Position numbers and translations under genes: made by a program. A stretch of 30,242 nt of DNA from JAGHBT01 sp035311885. Lineage in GTDB: Bacteria; Krumholzibacteriota; Krumholzibacteriia; Krumholzibacteriales; WJIX01. Location: positions 1 to 30,242 of the forward strand of contig CAZKNG010000022.1 of the NCBI GenBank assembly GCA_964554125.1, given 5' to 3'. Every line of letters starts with the position of its first letter. Within the stretch, counting starts at the first letter, position 1. This document shows positions 8,481 through 16,885 of this stretch, one piece after another. The notes under the pieces are model-generated. The model was not told where the DNA came from, searched no databases, and saw only the letters and a list, made by a program, of their open reading frames with translations.

Positions 8481-10151
8481 ATGATGAAGCATATAAACCC
8501 CCTTTTACCATATCTTCTATCTATATTTATCTTGCTATCCGGATGCTCGGACGAAGCTGATCCTGCGGGCAAGGACAAAAAACCCGTAGACAAAAAGTCC
8601 GGTAAATACGGCGGCACGCTGATTATAGGAATGCAGCAGGAGCCGGAGATTCTGAATGAATCAATAAGCAGTATGTTTTCAGGGATTTATCTATGTAATC
8701 TGATCTTCAGTAAATTCGTAAAGCATAATGACAGTATGGAGCTGGAGTGTGATCTGATAACGGAGATTCCGACAGTAAAGAACGGAGGGGTTTCAGAAGA
8801 TTATCTTACATACACTTATCATCTCAGAGATAACGCGTTCTGGCACGACGGCAGGCCTGTTACTTCGGCAGACGTTAGATTCACATGCGATATTATGAAA
8901 GATCCCGAAATAAACGTAAGTACAAGACAGGGCTGGGATGTTATTGAAAGTGTCGATACACCTGATTCCCATACTGTAGTTTTCCACCTGAGTGAAGTGT
9001 ATACAAATTTTGTTGGAGACTGTTTTTATGATGAATCTGTTCTGCCCAGACATCTACTTAAAGATCTTCAGAGTTCTGATTTTACGAGCGCGGACTTTCA
9101 TAAAGATCCAGTGGGAAGCGGACCGTTTATCTTCGAGGAATGGGAATCCGGTTCCTACATGACGCTCAAGGCAAATAGAGATTATTACGGTGAGGGACCG
9201 TATCTGGACAGGATTATAATAAAATTCATACTCGACGGGAATTCACTTATGTTTCAGCTCGAGAGCGGCGAAATAATGGGCGCCGACAATGTTCCAAACG
9301 CCCTTCTTGATATAGTTTCAGATATTAATAAAGTAAAAATTTATAAAACGCCCGCTCTGTTTCTAGAACACATCGATTTGAACTGCAGCAGGTATCCCTT
9401 GGATGACAGCCGTGTCAGAAGGGCCCTTTCGCTGGCGATTGACAGAGAAGAGATATCTAATAAAATCTATAACGGAATATGGCTGCCGGCTTACAGCGAT
9501 GAACACCCCGATTCTCCCTTCCATACCGGTTTTGGCAGAGATTTTAACGGTTATAATCCAGAGCTTGCCAGAGAGCTTCTCAGGGAAGCAGGCTGGAGAG
9601 ACAGCGACGGAGACGGCGTGAGGGAAAAAGGCGATCGTGAATTGAAGTTTGAAATTTCGACAGTGACGGGAAGAGTGAACAGAAGGCGCACGCAAATCGT
9701 ACTTAATAAACAACTTGGCGAGATAGGGGTGACTCTCGAGATAAAGAATTATCATCCAAGTGTCCTGTTTGCCGGATTTGATGACGGCGGAATCCTCAGC
9801 GGGGGCAAATATGAGATGGCTCTTTACGCTTTTATGGCTCCTCCGGATCCTTCAACGAAAGAAACCAGTTATTCGGCTGATTTTGTGCCTCCCGCAGGTC
9901 AGAATTATTCGTATTTCGAGGATGCCGCTCTGACAGATCTTCTCTCTATGGGAAGCAGCGCTATTTCTTTTGAGAGGAGAAAGATACTTTATTCCGAAAT
10001 ATTAAAGATACTCGCGCGGGAAGTTCCTGTAATACCTCTTCTATGGATCACTCAGGTAGATGCGATGCCTGAATCGTTGAGGAATTACAGGCCGAACCCT
10101 ACTCAATCGGGTGACAGTTGGAACGCCAATATGTGGTGGCTCGAGAAATAG
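8481..10151 (+). CDS. Peptide-type ABC transporter substrate-binding lipoprotein (SBP family 5)
   Basis: This is the extracytoplasmic solute receptor of a DppA/OppA-type importer. The 556-residue product has a lipoprotein signal (hydrophobic 8-20, lipobox LLSGC, C22). The mature part starts with the family pattern KYGGTLIIGMQQEPEILN. Further family hallmarks are YTYHLRDNAFWHDGRPVTSADV, here split across residues about 115-136, then DPVGSGPFIFEEW, DSRVRRALSLAIDREEI, and a late VPVIPLLW segment. The ligand could be a peptide, a nickel chelate or another small molecule. I chose the ATG at 8481 because it gives a normal lipoprotein signal; the ATG at 8484 is equally possible. A GTG at 8448 would add eleven charged residues. 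The gene leads an operon running to 13579. Confidence 0.93.
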   Translation: MMKHINPLLPYLLSIFILLSGCSDEADPAGKDKKPVDKKSGKYGGTLIIGMQQEPEILNESISSMFSGIYLCNLIFSKFVKHNDSMELECDLITEIPTVKNGGVSEDYLTYTYHLRDNAFWHDGRPVTSADVRFTCDIMKDPEINVSTRQGWDVIESVDTPDSHTVVFHLSEVYTNFVGDCFYDESVLPRHLLKDLQSSDFTSADFHKDPVGSGPFIFEEWESGSYMTLKANRDYYGEGPYLDRIIIKFILDGNSLMFQLESGEIMGADNVPNALLDIVSDINKVKIYKTPALFLEHIDLNCSRYPLDDSRVRRALSLAIDREEISNKIYNGIWLPAYSDEHPDSPFHTGFGRDFNGYNPELARELLREAGWRDSDGDGVREKGDRELKFEISTVTGRVNRRRTQIVLNKQLGEIGVTLEIKNYHPSVLFAGFDDGGILSGGKYEMALYAFMAPPDPSTKETSYSADFVPPAGQNYSYFEDAALTDLLSMGSSAISFERRKILYSEILKILAREVPVIPLLWITQVDAMPESLRNYRPNPTQSGDSWNANMWWLEK

Positions 10152-10166
10152 ATAAAAGGGAACAGG

Positions 10167-11618
10167 ATGAATAACCGATTTAGATTACTGTTAGCGGCGC
10201 TGGCAGTTACAGCCGCAATATCTTATCTGAAAATATCAGGGGTAATGACCGGCTCTGATAATTATCCCGCTGTCGGTTTCTGCGGGGGCGCACGAGAAGT
10301 TGGGGGTTCATGCTATCTTGTCGATACCGGAAAAACGAGATTCCTTGTGGATTGCGGGGCCTTTGGCAGCATAGGGGAGGATGGTTTACCCTCTAACCCT
10401 GAAGATATATCCTTTCTGCTTTTAACACACGCGCACAGCGATCACTGCGGCAGACTCCCGGAGCTTTACGCCGCCGGTTTCAGGGGGAAGGTTTTCTGTA
10501 CGCCTCCAACGGCGGAAATTGTTCCGGTTATGCTCGAAATGTCCAGGAATTTCAAAAAAGAGAGGGTCGCAAAGGAGGATTACGCGAGAGCCCTGGACGG
10601 ATTTGAAGTAGTCAACTTCAGAGAGAGAAGAAGAATACAGGATCTATCTTTCAGGTTCAGAAGAGCAGGGCATCTGCTTGGCGCGGCTTTTATAGAACTA
10701 TCCATTATACAGCCCGGAGATACAGTGAAGATCGTCTTCTCCGGTGACCTCGGAAGTGGAAATTCAGTCCTGATACCCCCTCTTGGGAGGTGCAGGGAAG
10801 CGGACTTTGTGGTCATGGAATCAACTTACGGAGCTGTCGAAAGAGATTACGGAGACGATATACCGATTGAGAGACACAGGGGTTTTGCTGAAGCTGTTGG
10901 AAATGCCTTAAGAGGCGGCGGAGATGTTCTTATTCCGGCCTTTACACTTGGGAGAACGCAGAATGTTACAGCCGTTATAGACCGGTATATTGATAAAGGA
11001 GTAATCCCTTCGGGAACAATTGTATACGCCGACAGCCCGACGGCGGAAAGGATAACATCCATATACCGTGACTTCCCCGGACAACTCAGCGGTTGGGCGA
11101 ACAGTTTTTACGGAGACGCTATCTTAAGTAAGCCCGGATTCAGAGAAACAGGCAGTTCTTACTCTATCGGAATCCATGACAGGATCCACAGGCCGTCGAT
11201 CTTCGTGTCGTCGAGCGGTGACCTTGAGCACGCGTCCTCTCCCAGGCACCTGATGAAGATGTTCGGCGACGATAAGAATTTGTTATGCATTGTGGGTTGG
11301 CAGCCTCCGGGTTCCCTGGGGAGAAGACTCGCTGAAGGAGAGGACAGGGTTCTTGTAAGTTATTGGGGTAGTGGTAAGAACAGAAAAGAATGGATATCAC
11401 CGCTGATCCGGATAAAGGAGTTTCACTGTTTTTCCGGGCATGCTGATCAGAGCGGACTTTTAGAATGGGTTGAGAAGATAAAGGGAGTCAGGAAGGTGTT
11501 TCTCGTACATGGAGAATATGATCAATCAAGAGTTCTCGCGGATAAGATAAGTGAGAAGTTTGGCGTAGAAGCATATATTCCCCGCTTGGGGGAAAATGTC
11601 GTGCTGAGTGGAAATTAA
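10167..11618 (+). CDS. Beta-CASP metallo-beta-lactamase fold protein with N-terminal hydrophobic segment
   Basis: The 483-residue protein belongs to the MBL-fold beta-CASP group, best known as RNA-processing nucleases and CPSF-like enzymes. Residues 6-21 form a hydrophobic segment resembling a signal anchor. The MBL core follows: REVGGSCYLVD, HAHSDH (H88, H90, D92, H93), AGHLLGA (H169), FSGDLG (D194) and MEST (E218). The beta-CASP insert shows IPAFTLGRTQ and FVSSSGDLEHASSPRH. The end carries FSGHAD (H425) and VHGEYDQSR (H448). All metal-binding motifs appear intact. It lies 15 bases after the binding-protein gene and 53 bases before the first permease gene, so it is probably cotranscribed with the transporter. 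The hydrophobic start is unusual for a family acting on RNA in the cytoplasm. Confidence 0.9.
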   Translation: MNNRFRLLLAALAVTAAISYLKISGVMTGSDNYPAVGFCGGAREVGGSCYLVDTGKTRFLVDCGAFGSIGEDGLPSNPEDISFLLLTHAHSDHCGRLPELYAAGFRGKVFCTPPTAEIVPVMLEMSRNFKKERVAKEDYARALDGFEVVNFRERRRIQDLSFRFRRAGHLLGAAFIELSIIQPGDTVKIVFSGDLGSGNSVLIPPLGRCREADFVVMESTYGAVERDYGDDIPIERHRGFAEAVGNALRGGGDVLIPAFTLGRTQNVTAVIDRYIDKGVIPSGTIVYADSPTAERITSIYRDFPGQLSGWANSFYGDAILSKPGFRETGSSYSIGIHDRIHRPSIFVSSSGDLEHASSPRHLMKMFGDDKNLLCIVGWQPPGSLGRRLAEGEDRVLVSYWGSGKNRKEWISPLIRIKEFHCFSGHADQSGLLEWVEKIKGVRKVFLVHGEYDQSRVLADKISEKFGVEAYIPRLGENVVLSGN

Positions 11619-11671
11619 AAATCAATTCTGCTGCGGGTCATTATGAATAACGTCAGGATGCAGGGATTAAT

Positions 11672-12661
11672 ATGAAGAAATATCTGTTATTTAGGATTGC
11701 GCGGGCTGTTCCGCTTGTAATTCTTATTTCTATATTGATATTCAGCTTGCTTCACCTCGCGCCGGGAGGTCCCGTGGGTATATTTTCGAAGAGTCCCCGC
11801 ATGACCCAGGAGGATGTCGTCAGAGCTAAAGAAAATCTGGGACTCAATAGACCTCTTCCGGTTCAGTATCTGCGCTGGCTCAAATCGACCTTTTTGCAGC
11901 TTGATTTTGGAAAGAGCTATATAACAGGCAGGCCTGTCTCCGAAATGATAATTGAGCGTCTGCCGGCAACACTGGAGCTTATGGGAACGGCTTTTATTAT
12001 AGCGGTTCTGGCAAGTTTGCTCTTCGGAATTATTTCCGCTCTTAACAGGGGAGGCTTCGCGGATCAATTATTTTCCGTTATTTCAGTAGCGGGTATGTCA
12101 ATCCCCGTTTTCTGGTTCGGGCTGATGGCGATACTTGTTTTTTCAATAAAATTAGGGGTTTTACCTTCGGCCGGCCGAGTCAGTGTAGGGGAAGCTTTTT
12201 CTCTTAAGGATCATCTTTCCCATCTCGTTCTGCCAGCTTCGGTACTCGCTTTTGCTTATTTTTCAATGTGGAGTCAATATATCAGGGAAGGATTTATTGA
12301 GGCTTTAAGCGGAACTTTTATTCAAACCGCTAAAGCGAAGGGGTTAAGAAGAGGGAAAGTTATATTTAAACACGCGATGCGTAACGCCCTGCTGCCGACA
12401 GTAGCCGCTGTATCTATGCGCGTTTCAACTCTTTTTACCGGGGCTGTAATTACAGAAACCGTATTTTCCTGGCCCGGAATGGGGAGACTCTTTTATGAAG
12501 GGCTCCAGAGACACGACTATACGAGAGTTCTTGGTATTGTGGTAATAGCTTCTCTATGCATAATTGTATTTAATATCATAGGCGATTTCATATGTATCGT
12601 TCTGGATCCAAGAAGTCAGGCCGGTATGAAAAAGTCATACTCCGGGGGTCGTAATCCTTGA
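11672..12661 (+). CDS. ABC transporter permease, DppB/OppB type
   Basis: This is one of the two membrane subunits of a peptide/nickel-type ABC importer. The 329-residue protein has the DppB layout: a first helix from residue 11, a periplasmic stretch with LAPGGPV and ENLGLNRPLPVQYL, and five further helices. The cytoplasmic EAA-type coupling loop reads TAKAKGLRRGKVIFKHAMRN (about 224-243), which contacts the ATPase. The TETVFSWPGMGRL segment near the end is also typical. It sits between the beta-CASP gene and the second permease gene on the same strand. Confidence 0.95.
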   Translation: MKKYLLFRIARAVPLVILISILIFSLLHLAPGGPVGIFSKSPRMTQEDVVRAKENLGLNRPLPVQYLRWLKSTFLQLDFGKSYITGRPVSEMIIERLPATLELMGTAFIIAVLASLLFGIISALNRGGFADQLFSVISVAGMSIPVFWFGLMAILVFSIKLGVLPSAGRVSVGEAFSLKDHLSHLVLPASVLAFAYFSMWSQYIREGFIEALSGTFIQTAKAKGLRRGKVIFKHAMRNALLPTVAAVSMRVSTLFTGAVITETVFSWPGMGRLFYEGLQRHDYTRVLGIVVIASLCIIVFNIIGDFICIVLDPRSQAGMKKSYSGGRNP

Positions 12662-12688
12662 AGATATTGATTTAATAAGAGGGTGCCG

Positions 12689-13579
12689 ATGAGAAAGGAT
12701 AAACAAAAACTATGGAAGATTGATCCCGCCAAACTGCCGGTTAAAAGCCGTAAAGAAGGGTTCTTTAAGAGGTTTATGTCGAACAGGATTGCTGTAGTTG
12801 CTCTTATTTATATAATTCTGATTTCGATTGTATCGCTCCTTGCCCCCTTTCTGTCGACTTACGGAAGGGATGAAATTGATCTGCAGAATATTTCAGGTTC
12901 TCCGTCAGCCGTTCATTTACTCGGAACAGATCTTCTTGGGAGAGATACATTTACGAGGTTAATATACGGAGCGCGGTTTTCCCTCTTTGTGGCTCTGGGG
13001 TCGATTACCATCGCGACTCTGATAGGGGTTGTTTTAGGATCGCTCGCCGGTTTTTTCGGGGGGCCGGTAGATCACTTTGTAACGGCTATAATTGACGTTT
13101 TTCTTTCAATACCGGTCTTTCTTGTGCTTCTTGTTGCCGCTTCCGCTTTCCGCGGCGGACTGATTGTAATCCCCTTTGTTATAGGTTCTGTCTCATGGAT
13201 GGAGACGGCGCGTATCGTTCGAGTCCAGATCCAATCAATAAAGAGGAGGGGGTTTGTCGAGGCATCTTTTACCGTAGGCGAACGCGGCTGGATAGTTGCC
13301 CTGAAACATGTTCTTCCCCATGTAGCATCATCAATAGCTGTTTCAGCTACCATAGGATTCGCGAATGTCATGCTGATCGAAAGTGCTCTAAGCTTCCTTG
13401 GATATGGAGTTCAGCCTCCGGTTCCAACATGGGGTAACATGCTTGACAGCGCGAGAAGCGTTCTCAGGACAGCCCCGATGGCAGCAATCGTTCCTGGCTT
13501 GATGATTTTCGTGACATGCCTTTGTTTTAATCTTTTGGGAAAAGGTTTAAAGAACACACTTGCCTATTCAAGAGATTAA
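12689..13579 (+). CDS. ABC transporter permease, DppC/OppC type
   Basis: This is the second membrane subunit of the importer. The 296-residue protein has an N-terminal cytoplasmic tail, a first helix (about residues 32-55), LLGTDLLGRDTFTRLIYGAR (the DppC signature), and an EAA-type loop around FVEASFTVGERGWIVALKHVLP. ESALSFLGYGVQPPVPTWG follows near the end. I chose the ATG at 12689 because AAGAGGG at 12677-12683 gives good spacing; a GTG at 12683 overlaps that site. No ATP-binding subunit gene follows. The next gene is a tRNA-modification-type protein, so the ATPases must be encoded elsewhere or shared. Confidence 0.95.
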   Translation: MRKDKQKLWKIDPAKLPVKSRKEGFFKRFMSNRIAVVALIYIILISIVSLLAPFLSTYGRDEIDLQNISGSPSAVHLLGTDLLGRDTFTRLIYGARFSLFVALGSITIATLIGVVLGSLAGFFGGPVDHFVTAIIDVFLSIPVFLVLLVAASAFRGGLIVIPFVIGSVSWMETARIVRVQIQSIKRRGFVEASFTVGERGWIVALKHVLPHVASSIAVSATIGFANVMLIESALSFLGYGVQPPVPTWGNMLDSARSVLRTAPMAAIVPGLMIFVTCLCFNLLGKGLKNTLAYSRD

Positions 13580-13636
13580 TTATAGTTTCCAATCGTACGT
13601 AAACCGTTAATTTTTTCAGAGAGGTATAGTATCTGT

Positions 13637-14671
13637 ATGAAAAGGCCAAAAGGTATAGGACTTGTCTCGGGGGGGCTCGACAGCATAATCGCTGTCGAAA
13701 TAATGAAGAGAGAGAATATTGATCTTGTTGGACTCCATATTATTAACGGATTTGATCAGGAAACTATGCGTGTCAGATCAGACGTAACCACTGACGAGAA
13801 AGAATGGCTCCGCGAAAAAAAAGCAGGCATGAGCAAGCTGTTCGGGATAGATGTTAAAATAAAAGATGTTACCGGGGGATTTCTCAAGGTCATGCTGGCG
13901 CCGAAATACGGATACGGCAAAAACTGCAACCCGTGTATTGACTGCAAGATATTTTTTCTTAAGGAAGCAGCCGAGCTTATGAAAGAGATCGGAGCAGACT
14001 TTGTATTTACCGGCGAAGTTATAGGGCAAAGGCCTATGTCACAGCGTAAAAAGGCGATAGACCTTATCGCGGCCAGAAGCGGTCTGGAGGGATTTCTGCT
14101 TCGCCCCTTATCCGCTAAAGTCATGGCGGAAACTGAAGTGGAAAAAAGAGGCTGGGTCAAAAGAGAAAACCTTGAGAGTATTCAGGGCCGTTCGAGAAAA
14201 CGGCAGATAGCTCTGGCGGCTGAGTTCGGAGTTACCGATTATCCGGAACCCGCCGGGGGCTGTATCCTGACGGACCCAAATTATTCGCGGAGGCTTAAAG
14301 ATTTTTTAAATCATGAAAAGAGTGCGCGCTGCGGGACTGAAGATATTGTTCTTCTCTCTGTCGGGAGGCATCTCCGTCTGAATGAAAATCTGAAAATTGT
14401 GGTTGGAAGAAATCAGCGCGAGAATGAATATATCGAGGAAAAATGGAATTACGGCTGGCTTCTTTTCGCGGCAGACGTGCCGGGCCCCACGGTCCTGGTC
14501 CAGGGGAGTTCAGACCGTAAAGAGCTTGAGAAGATTGCTTCTGTTACCGCGAGATACAGTGACGCTAAATATTCCTCAGAGGTAGAGATTGTCGCGAGGA
14601 GAAAGGATGAGGAGTTGACCTTAAGGGTCACGCCAATAAGTGACAGTGAACTTGGCTGTTACCTGCTCTAG
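13637..14671 (+). CDS. MnmA-like PP-loop thiouridylase-type protein with putative NFACT-R-like C-terminal domain
   Basis: The 344-residue protein begins with the ATP-pyrophosphatase loop LVSGGLDS (SGGLDS 11-16). It then has a cysteine cluster NCNPCIDC (C97, C100, C103) and a second cysteine in PAGGCILTDP (C209). The two-part cysteine pattern parallels MnmA, the tRNA U34 2-thiolation enzyme, where one cysteine near NPC and a second later one carry the sulfur. The C-terminal third (about 225-344) lacks the MnmA beta-barrel. Its LLSVGRHLRLNENLKIVVGR segment looks like the NFACT-R-type RNA-binding domain found on some thiouridine-modifying enzymes. The tRNA substrate is inferred. The ORF overlaps the convergent Nudix gene by four bases. 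Confidence 0.8.
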   Translation: MKRPKGIGLVSGGLDSIIAVEIMKRENIDLVGLHIINGFDQETMRVRSDVTTDEKEWLREKKAGMSKLFGIDVKIKDVTGGFLKVMLAPKYGYGKNCNPCIDCKIFFLKEAAELMKEIGADFVFTGEVIGQRPMSQRKKAIDLIAARSGLEGFLLRPLSAKVMAETEVEKRGWVKRENLESIQGRSRKRQIALAAEFGVTDYPEPAGGCILTDPNYSRRLKDFLNHEKSARCGTEDIVLLSVGRHLRLNENLKIVVGRNQRENEYIEEKWNYGWLLFAADVPGPTVLVQGSSDRKELEKIASVTARYSDAKYSSEVEIVARRKDEELTLRVTPISDSELGCYLL

Positions 14672-15183
14672 GAAGAATCTGTCTTTGCCCTGATAAACTT
14701 TTCTATTAATTTCATATGGCTTGTGAAGGCTAATTTCGGAAGGTCATCCTGAGCGAAAAATCCGGCACTTTCAGCATCGTCTCCGGCTATAAGCTTACCT
14801 GAATATTCAGCGAAATGGTAACCGATTATCATAATGGATGTTTTATAGAAAATGCTTTCCTGAAATTCGATATCTATCAAAGTCGGTTTAGAGGCAATAA
14901 TCGAGGTCTCTTCAAAAACTTCCCTTTTTGCCGCTTTTATGGGAGGTTCATCTGTTTCTACAAATCCTCCGGGAAGACACCATCTGTTCTTTCCCGGGTT
15001 CCTGGCTCTTAATACTAAAAGTATTTTTCCATTTTCATCAAATATCAGCCCTGTAGCCGCCGGAATGGGGTTTTGATACACATATCTCTTCCCCGTTTTG
15101 CAGTATAAACGTGTTCTTCCCTCATTTTTTTTAGAAGTAAGCCTGCTGCCGCAATAAGGGCAGAAAATCATCCGGTCCTGCAT
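14668..15183 (-). CDS. Nudix hydrolase with N-terminal zinc-ribbon-like segment
   Basis: Nudix enzymes cleave nucleoside diphosphate derivatives. The 171-residue protein contains a full Nudix box from G73 to I95 (GX5EX7REUXEEXXU; E79, R87, E88, E91, E92), with serine S94 where glycine is usual. The preceding segment has CPYCGSRL (C8, C11), a third cysteine C28 and YQNPIPAA, the layout of the zinc ribbon found before NADH-pyrophosphatase-type Nudix domains. The expected fourth cysteine at position 31 is a glycine. AGAGGG lies about nine bases upstream of the ATG. The nucleotide substrate cannot be told. Confidence 0.9.
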   Translation of the reverse strand: MQDRMIFCPYCGSRLTSKKNEGRTRLYCKTGKRYVYQNPIPAATGLIFDENGKILLVLRARNPGKNRWCLPGGFVETDEPPIKAAKREVFEETSIIASKPTLIDIEFQESIFYKTSIMIIGYHFAEYSGKLIAGDDAESAGFFAQDDLPKLAFTSHMKLIEKFIRAKTDSS

Positions 15184-15229
15184 TTTATATACCCTCTTTC
15201 ATTTCTCACAAGATAACAATAGCCGGGAA

Positions 15230-15241
15230 GGCTTGCAAGCC
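15230..15241. repeat. 12-base perfect palindrome between divergent genes
   Basis: GGCTTGCAAGCC is a perfect palindrome, placed between the Nudix gene (leftward) and the sugar kinase gene (rightward). It is followed by a TATAAT at 15251-15256. It could be a regulator site for either gene; no T run follows, so it does not look like a terminator. Confidence 0.35.
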
Positions 15242-15363
15242 GGTTTAAAGTATAATGATCATCTAAAAGTCCTTTTTACAACCGCCGACGCGAATATGAA
15301 TATTTAAGTTTTTTAAGAATTTTATTCCGGATAAACAGGTTTCCCTTTCTTGTCTCGAAGGCC

Positions 15364-15372
15364 TGTTATAAT
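15364..15372 (+). promoter_or_regulatory. Extended -10 promoter for the PfkB-family kinase
   Basis: TGTTATAAT is a perfect extended -10 element (TG-N-TATAAT) about 50 bases before the kinase start. The nearest -35-like hexamer, TTGTCT at 15350-15355, is only 11 bases away, so the extended -10 would have to carry recognition. Confidence 0.4.
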
Positions 15373-15420
15373 GTAGTATTTATTACAACGTATTAGGGTT
15401 CAGTTCATTATAACAAGGGT

Positions 15421-16389
15421 GTGATAAATAGTAAGATGAAGAAGGAAGATAATACGGAAAAAGGATATAAGGTGGTTGCTCTGGGGTATTCAGCTCTCGA
15501 TTATCTCGGTGTTGTACCGTATTTTCCCAGGGTAAACAGGAAGATGCGGCTCAGGAAGTTTGATATTCAGGGAGGGGGACCCGCAGCTACCGCGGCTGTT
15601 ACAGCGAGCAGGCTGGGACTTAAGACCTCCTTCATAGGTATTGTAGGTGATGATTCTTTCGGCCGCATGATACTTGAAGAGATGCGGAGAGAAAGGGTTG
15701 ACATCTCATCTGTCATTATTGTAAAGGGAAAAGAATCTCAGTTCGCGTTCATTATGGTGGATGAAGTAACCGGCGACAGGACGATTTTATGGACAAGGGG
15801 ATCGTTGCCGTTTATAAAAGAGGAGCAGGTTGACACCGATCTTATACTGTCAGCCGACATTCTGCTTATAGACAGCCTGGAGCCTCAAGCCGCGGCTTAT
15901 GCCGCGGAGATAGCGGGGAAAAAGGGAATCCCGGTTGTAATCGACGCCGGCACACTTCGAGACGGAGTGACAGAACTGCTTCCTCTCTGTGATTATATAA
16001 TAGCGAGTGAGGTTTTCGCGGATCAGATCTCCCGCGGCGGCAGTGTGGAGGAAGCACTCGATATCCTTCATTCATACGGCCCCGAGGCTTCAGTAGTCAC
16101 ACTTGGTGAAAACGGCTGTATTGCTCTTGATGCTGACGGTTTGATCAGTGTTGAAGGATTCAATGTGGATGTTGTTGATACGACCGGAGCCGGAGATGTC
16201 TTTCACGGAGCCTTCCTTTTCGCGGTCCTGCAGGGATGGGACCTCTACAGGATGTGCGTATTTTCAAACGCCGTCGCGGCTCTGAAGTGCAGAAAGCTTG
16301 GTGGAAGAGCGGGGATATGTGATATTGAGAAGACGATAGAGTATCTTTCAGAGACAAAACCGGGACTAAAGTTTGAGATATCAGAATAA
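15421..16389 (+). CDS. PfkB-family carbohydrate kinase
   Basis: PfkB/ribokinase-family enzymes phosphorylate sugars or nucleosides with ATP. The 322-residue protein shows the N-terminal substrate-site glycines GGGPAATAAVTASRLG (51-66). The second family signature, DTTGAGDVFHGAFL (253-266), contains catalytic D259 and the anion hole. The length fits the family. Sequence alone does not separate ribokinase, fructokinase or adenosine kinase specificities. The start is uncertain: the GTG at 15421 is given, but the ATG at 15436 (MKKEDN) would lose only five residues and also fits, since AAGGGTG directly abuts the GTG. The gene is convergent with the phosphodiesterase gene, seven bases between stops. 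Confidence 0.9.
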   Translation: MINSKMKKEDNTEKGYKVVALGYSALDYLGVVPYFPRVNRKMRLRKFDIQGGGPAATAAVTASRLGLKTSFIGIVGDDSFGRMILEEMRRERVDISSVIIVKGKESQFAFIMVDEVTGDRTILWTRGSLPFIKEEQVDTDLILSADILLIDSLEPQAAAYAAEIAGKKGIPVVIDAGTLRDGVTELLPLCDYIIASEVFADQISRGGSVEEALDILHSYGPEASVVTLGENGCIALDADGLISVEGFNVDVVDTTGAGDVFHGAFLFAVLQGWDLYRMCVFSNAVAALKCRKLGGRAGICDIEKTIEYLSETKPGLKFEISE

Positions 16390-16396
16390 ATAATCA

Positions 16397-16885
16397 CTAC
16401 AAATCATGATATTTGAAGCTGCAATCATCTGTGTTGAATGACAGCCAGGAGGGTGTTTCCTTCAGACCCAGAATCTCACCCGGGTTGATCAGCCAGGTCT
16501 CTTTTATCCTTAAATTTTCACGTCTGTGTGTATGACCGAAGAAAACCGCGCCGTATTCACCCGTAGATGCCAGTCCCCTCGCGAATTCGGGCCTGTGGGT
16601 TACTGCGATATCAAGACTGCCGATTTTCAGAAAAGCGATAGCTCCGTGCAGTGTAATATTCGGAAACTCCGCTGCCGTTCCGTTTATTGTAAAACTGTCC
16701 CCCTCATTATTCCCGAATACAATATCAACTGAGCCGTTGAACTGAGAGAGGGGTTTAATCACGAATGGTGAGCAGAGATCTCCGCAGTGCAGAAGTTTTT
16801 CCGCCCCTGAGCGGTTGATTTCAGCTACGGCCTTTTCAATGTTCGCTATATGATCGTGTGTGTCGCTCATCACGGGTATTTTCAT
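16397..16885 (-). CDS. YfcE/MJ0936-type metallophosphoesterase
   Basis: This is a small calcineurin-fold phosphodiesterase of 162 residues. All metal-site motifs are present: SDTHD (D8, H10), LLHCGD (D36), FGNNEGD (N59 or N60), VTHRPE (H97) and FFGHTHR (H118, H120), followed by the family ending LINPGE. Relatives hydrolyse phosphodiester bonds of model substrates with manganese or nickel; the physiological substrate is not known. GAGAGG lies about nine bases upstream of the ATG. Confidence 0.92.
   Translation of the reverse strand: MKIPVMSDTHDHIANIEKAVAEINRSGAEKLLHCGDLCSPFVIKPLSQFNGSVDIVFGNNEGDSFTINGTAAEFPNITLHGAIAFLKIGSLDIAVTHRPEFARGLASTGEYGAVFFGHTHRRENLRIKETWLINPGEILGLKETPSWLSFNTDDCSFKYHDL

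Noticed and set aside
15350..15372. TTGTCT and TATAAT as a -35/-10 pair
   Set aside because: Only 11 bases separate them; the extended -10 alone was kept instead.
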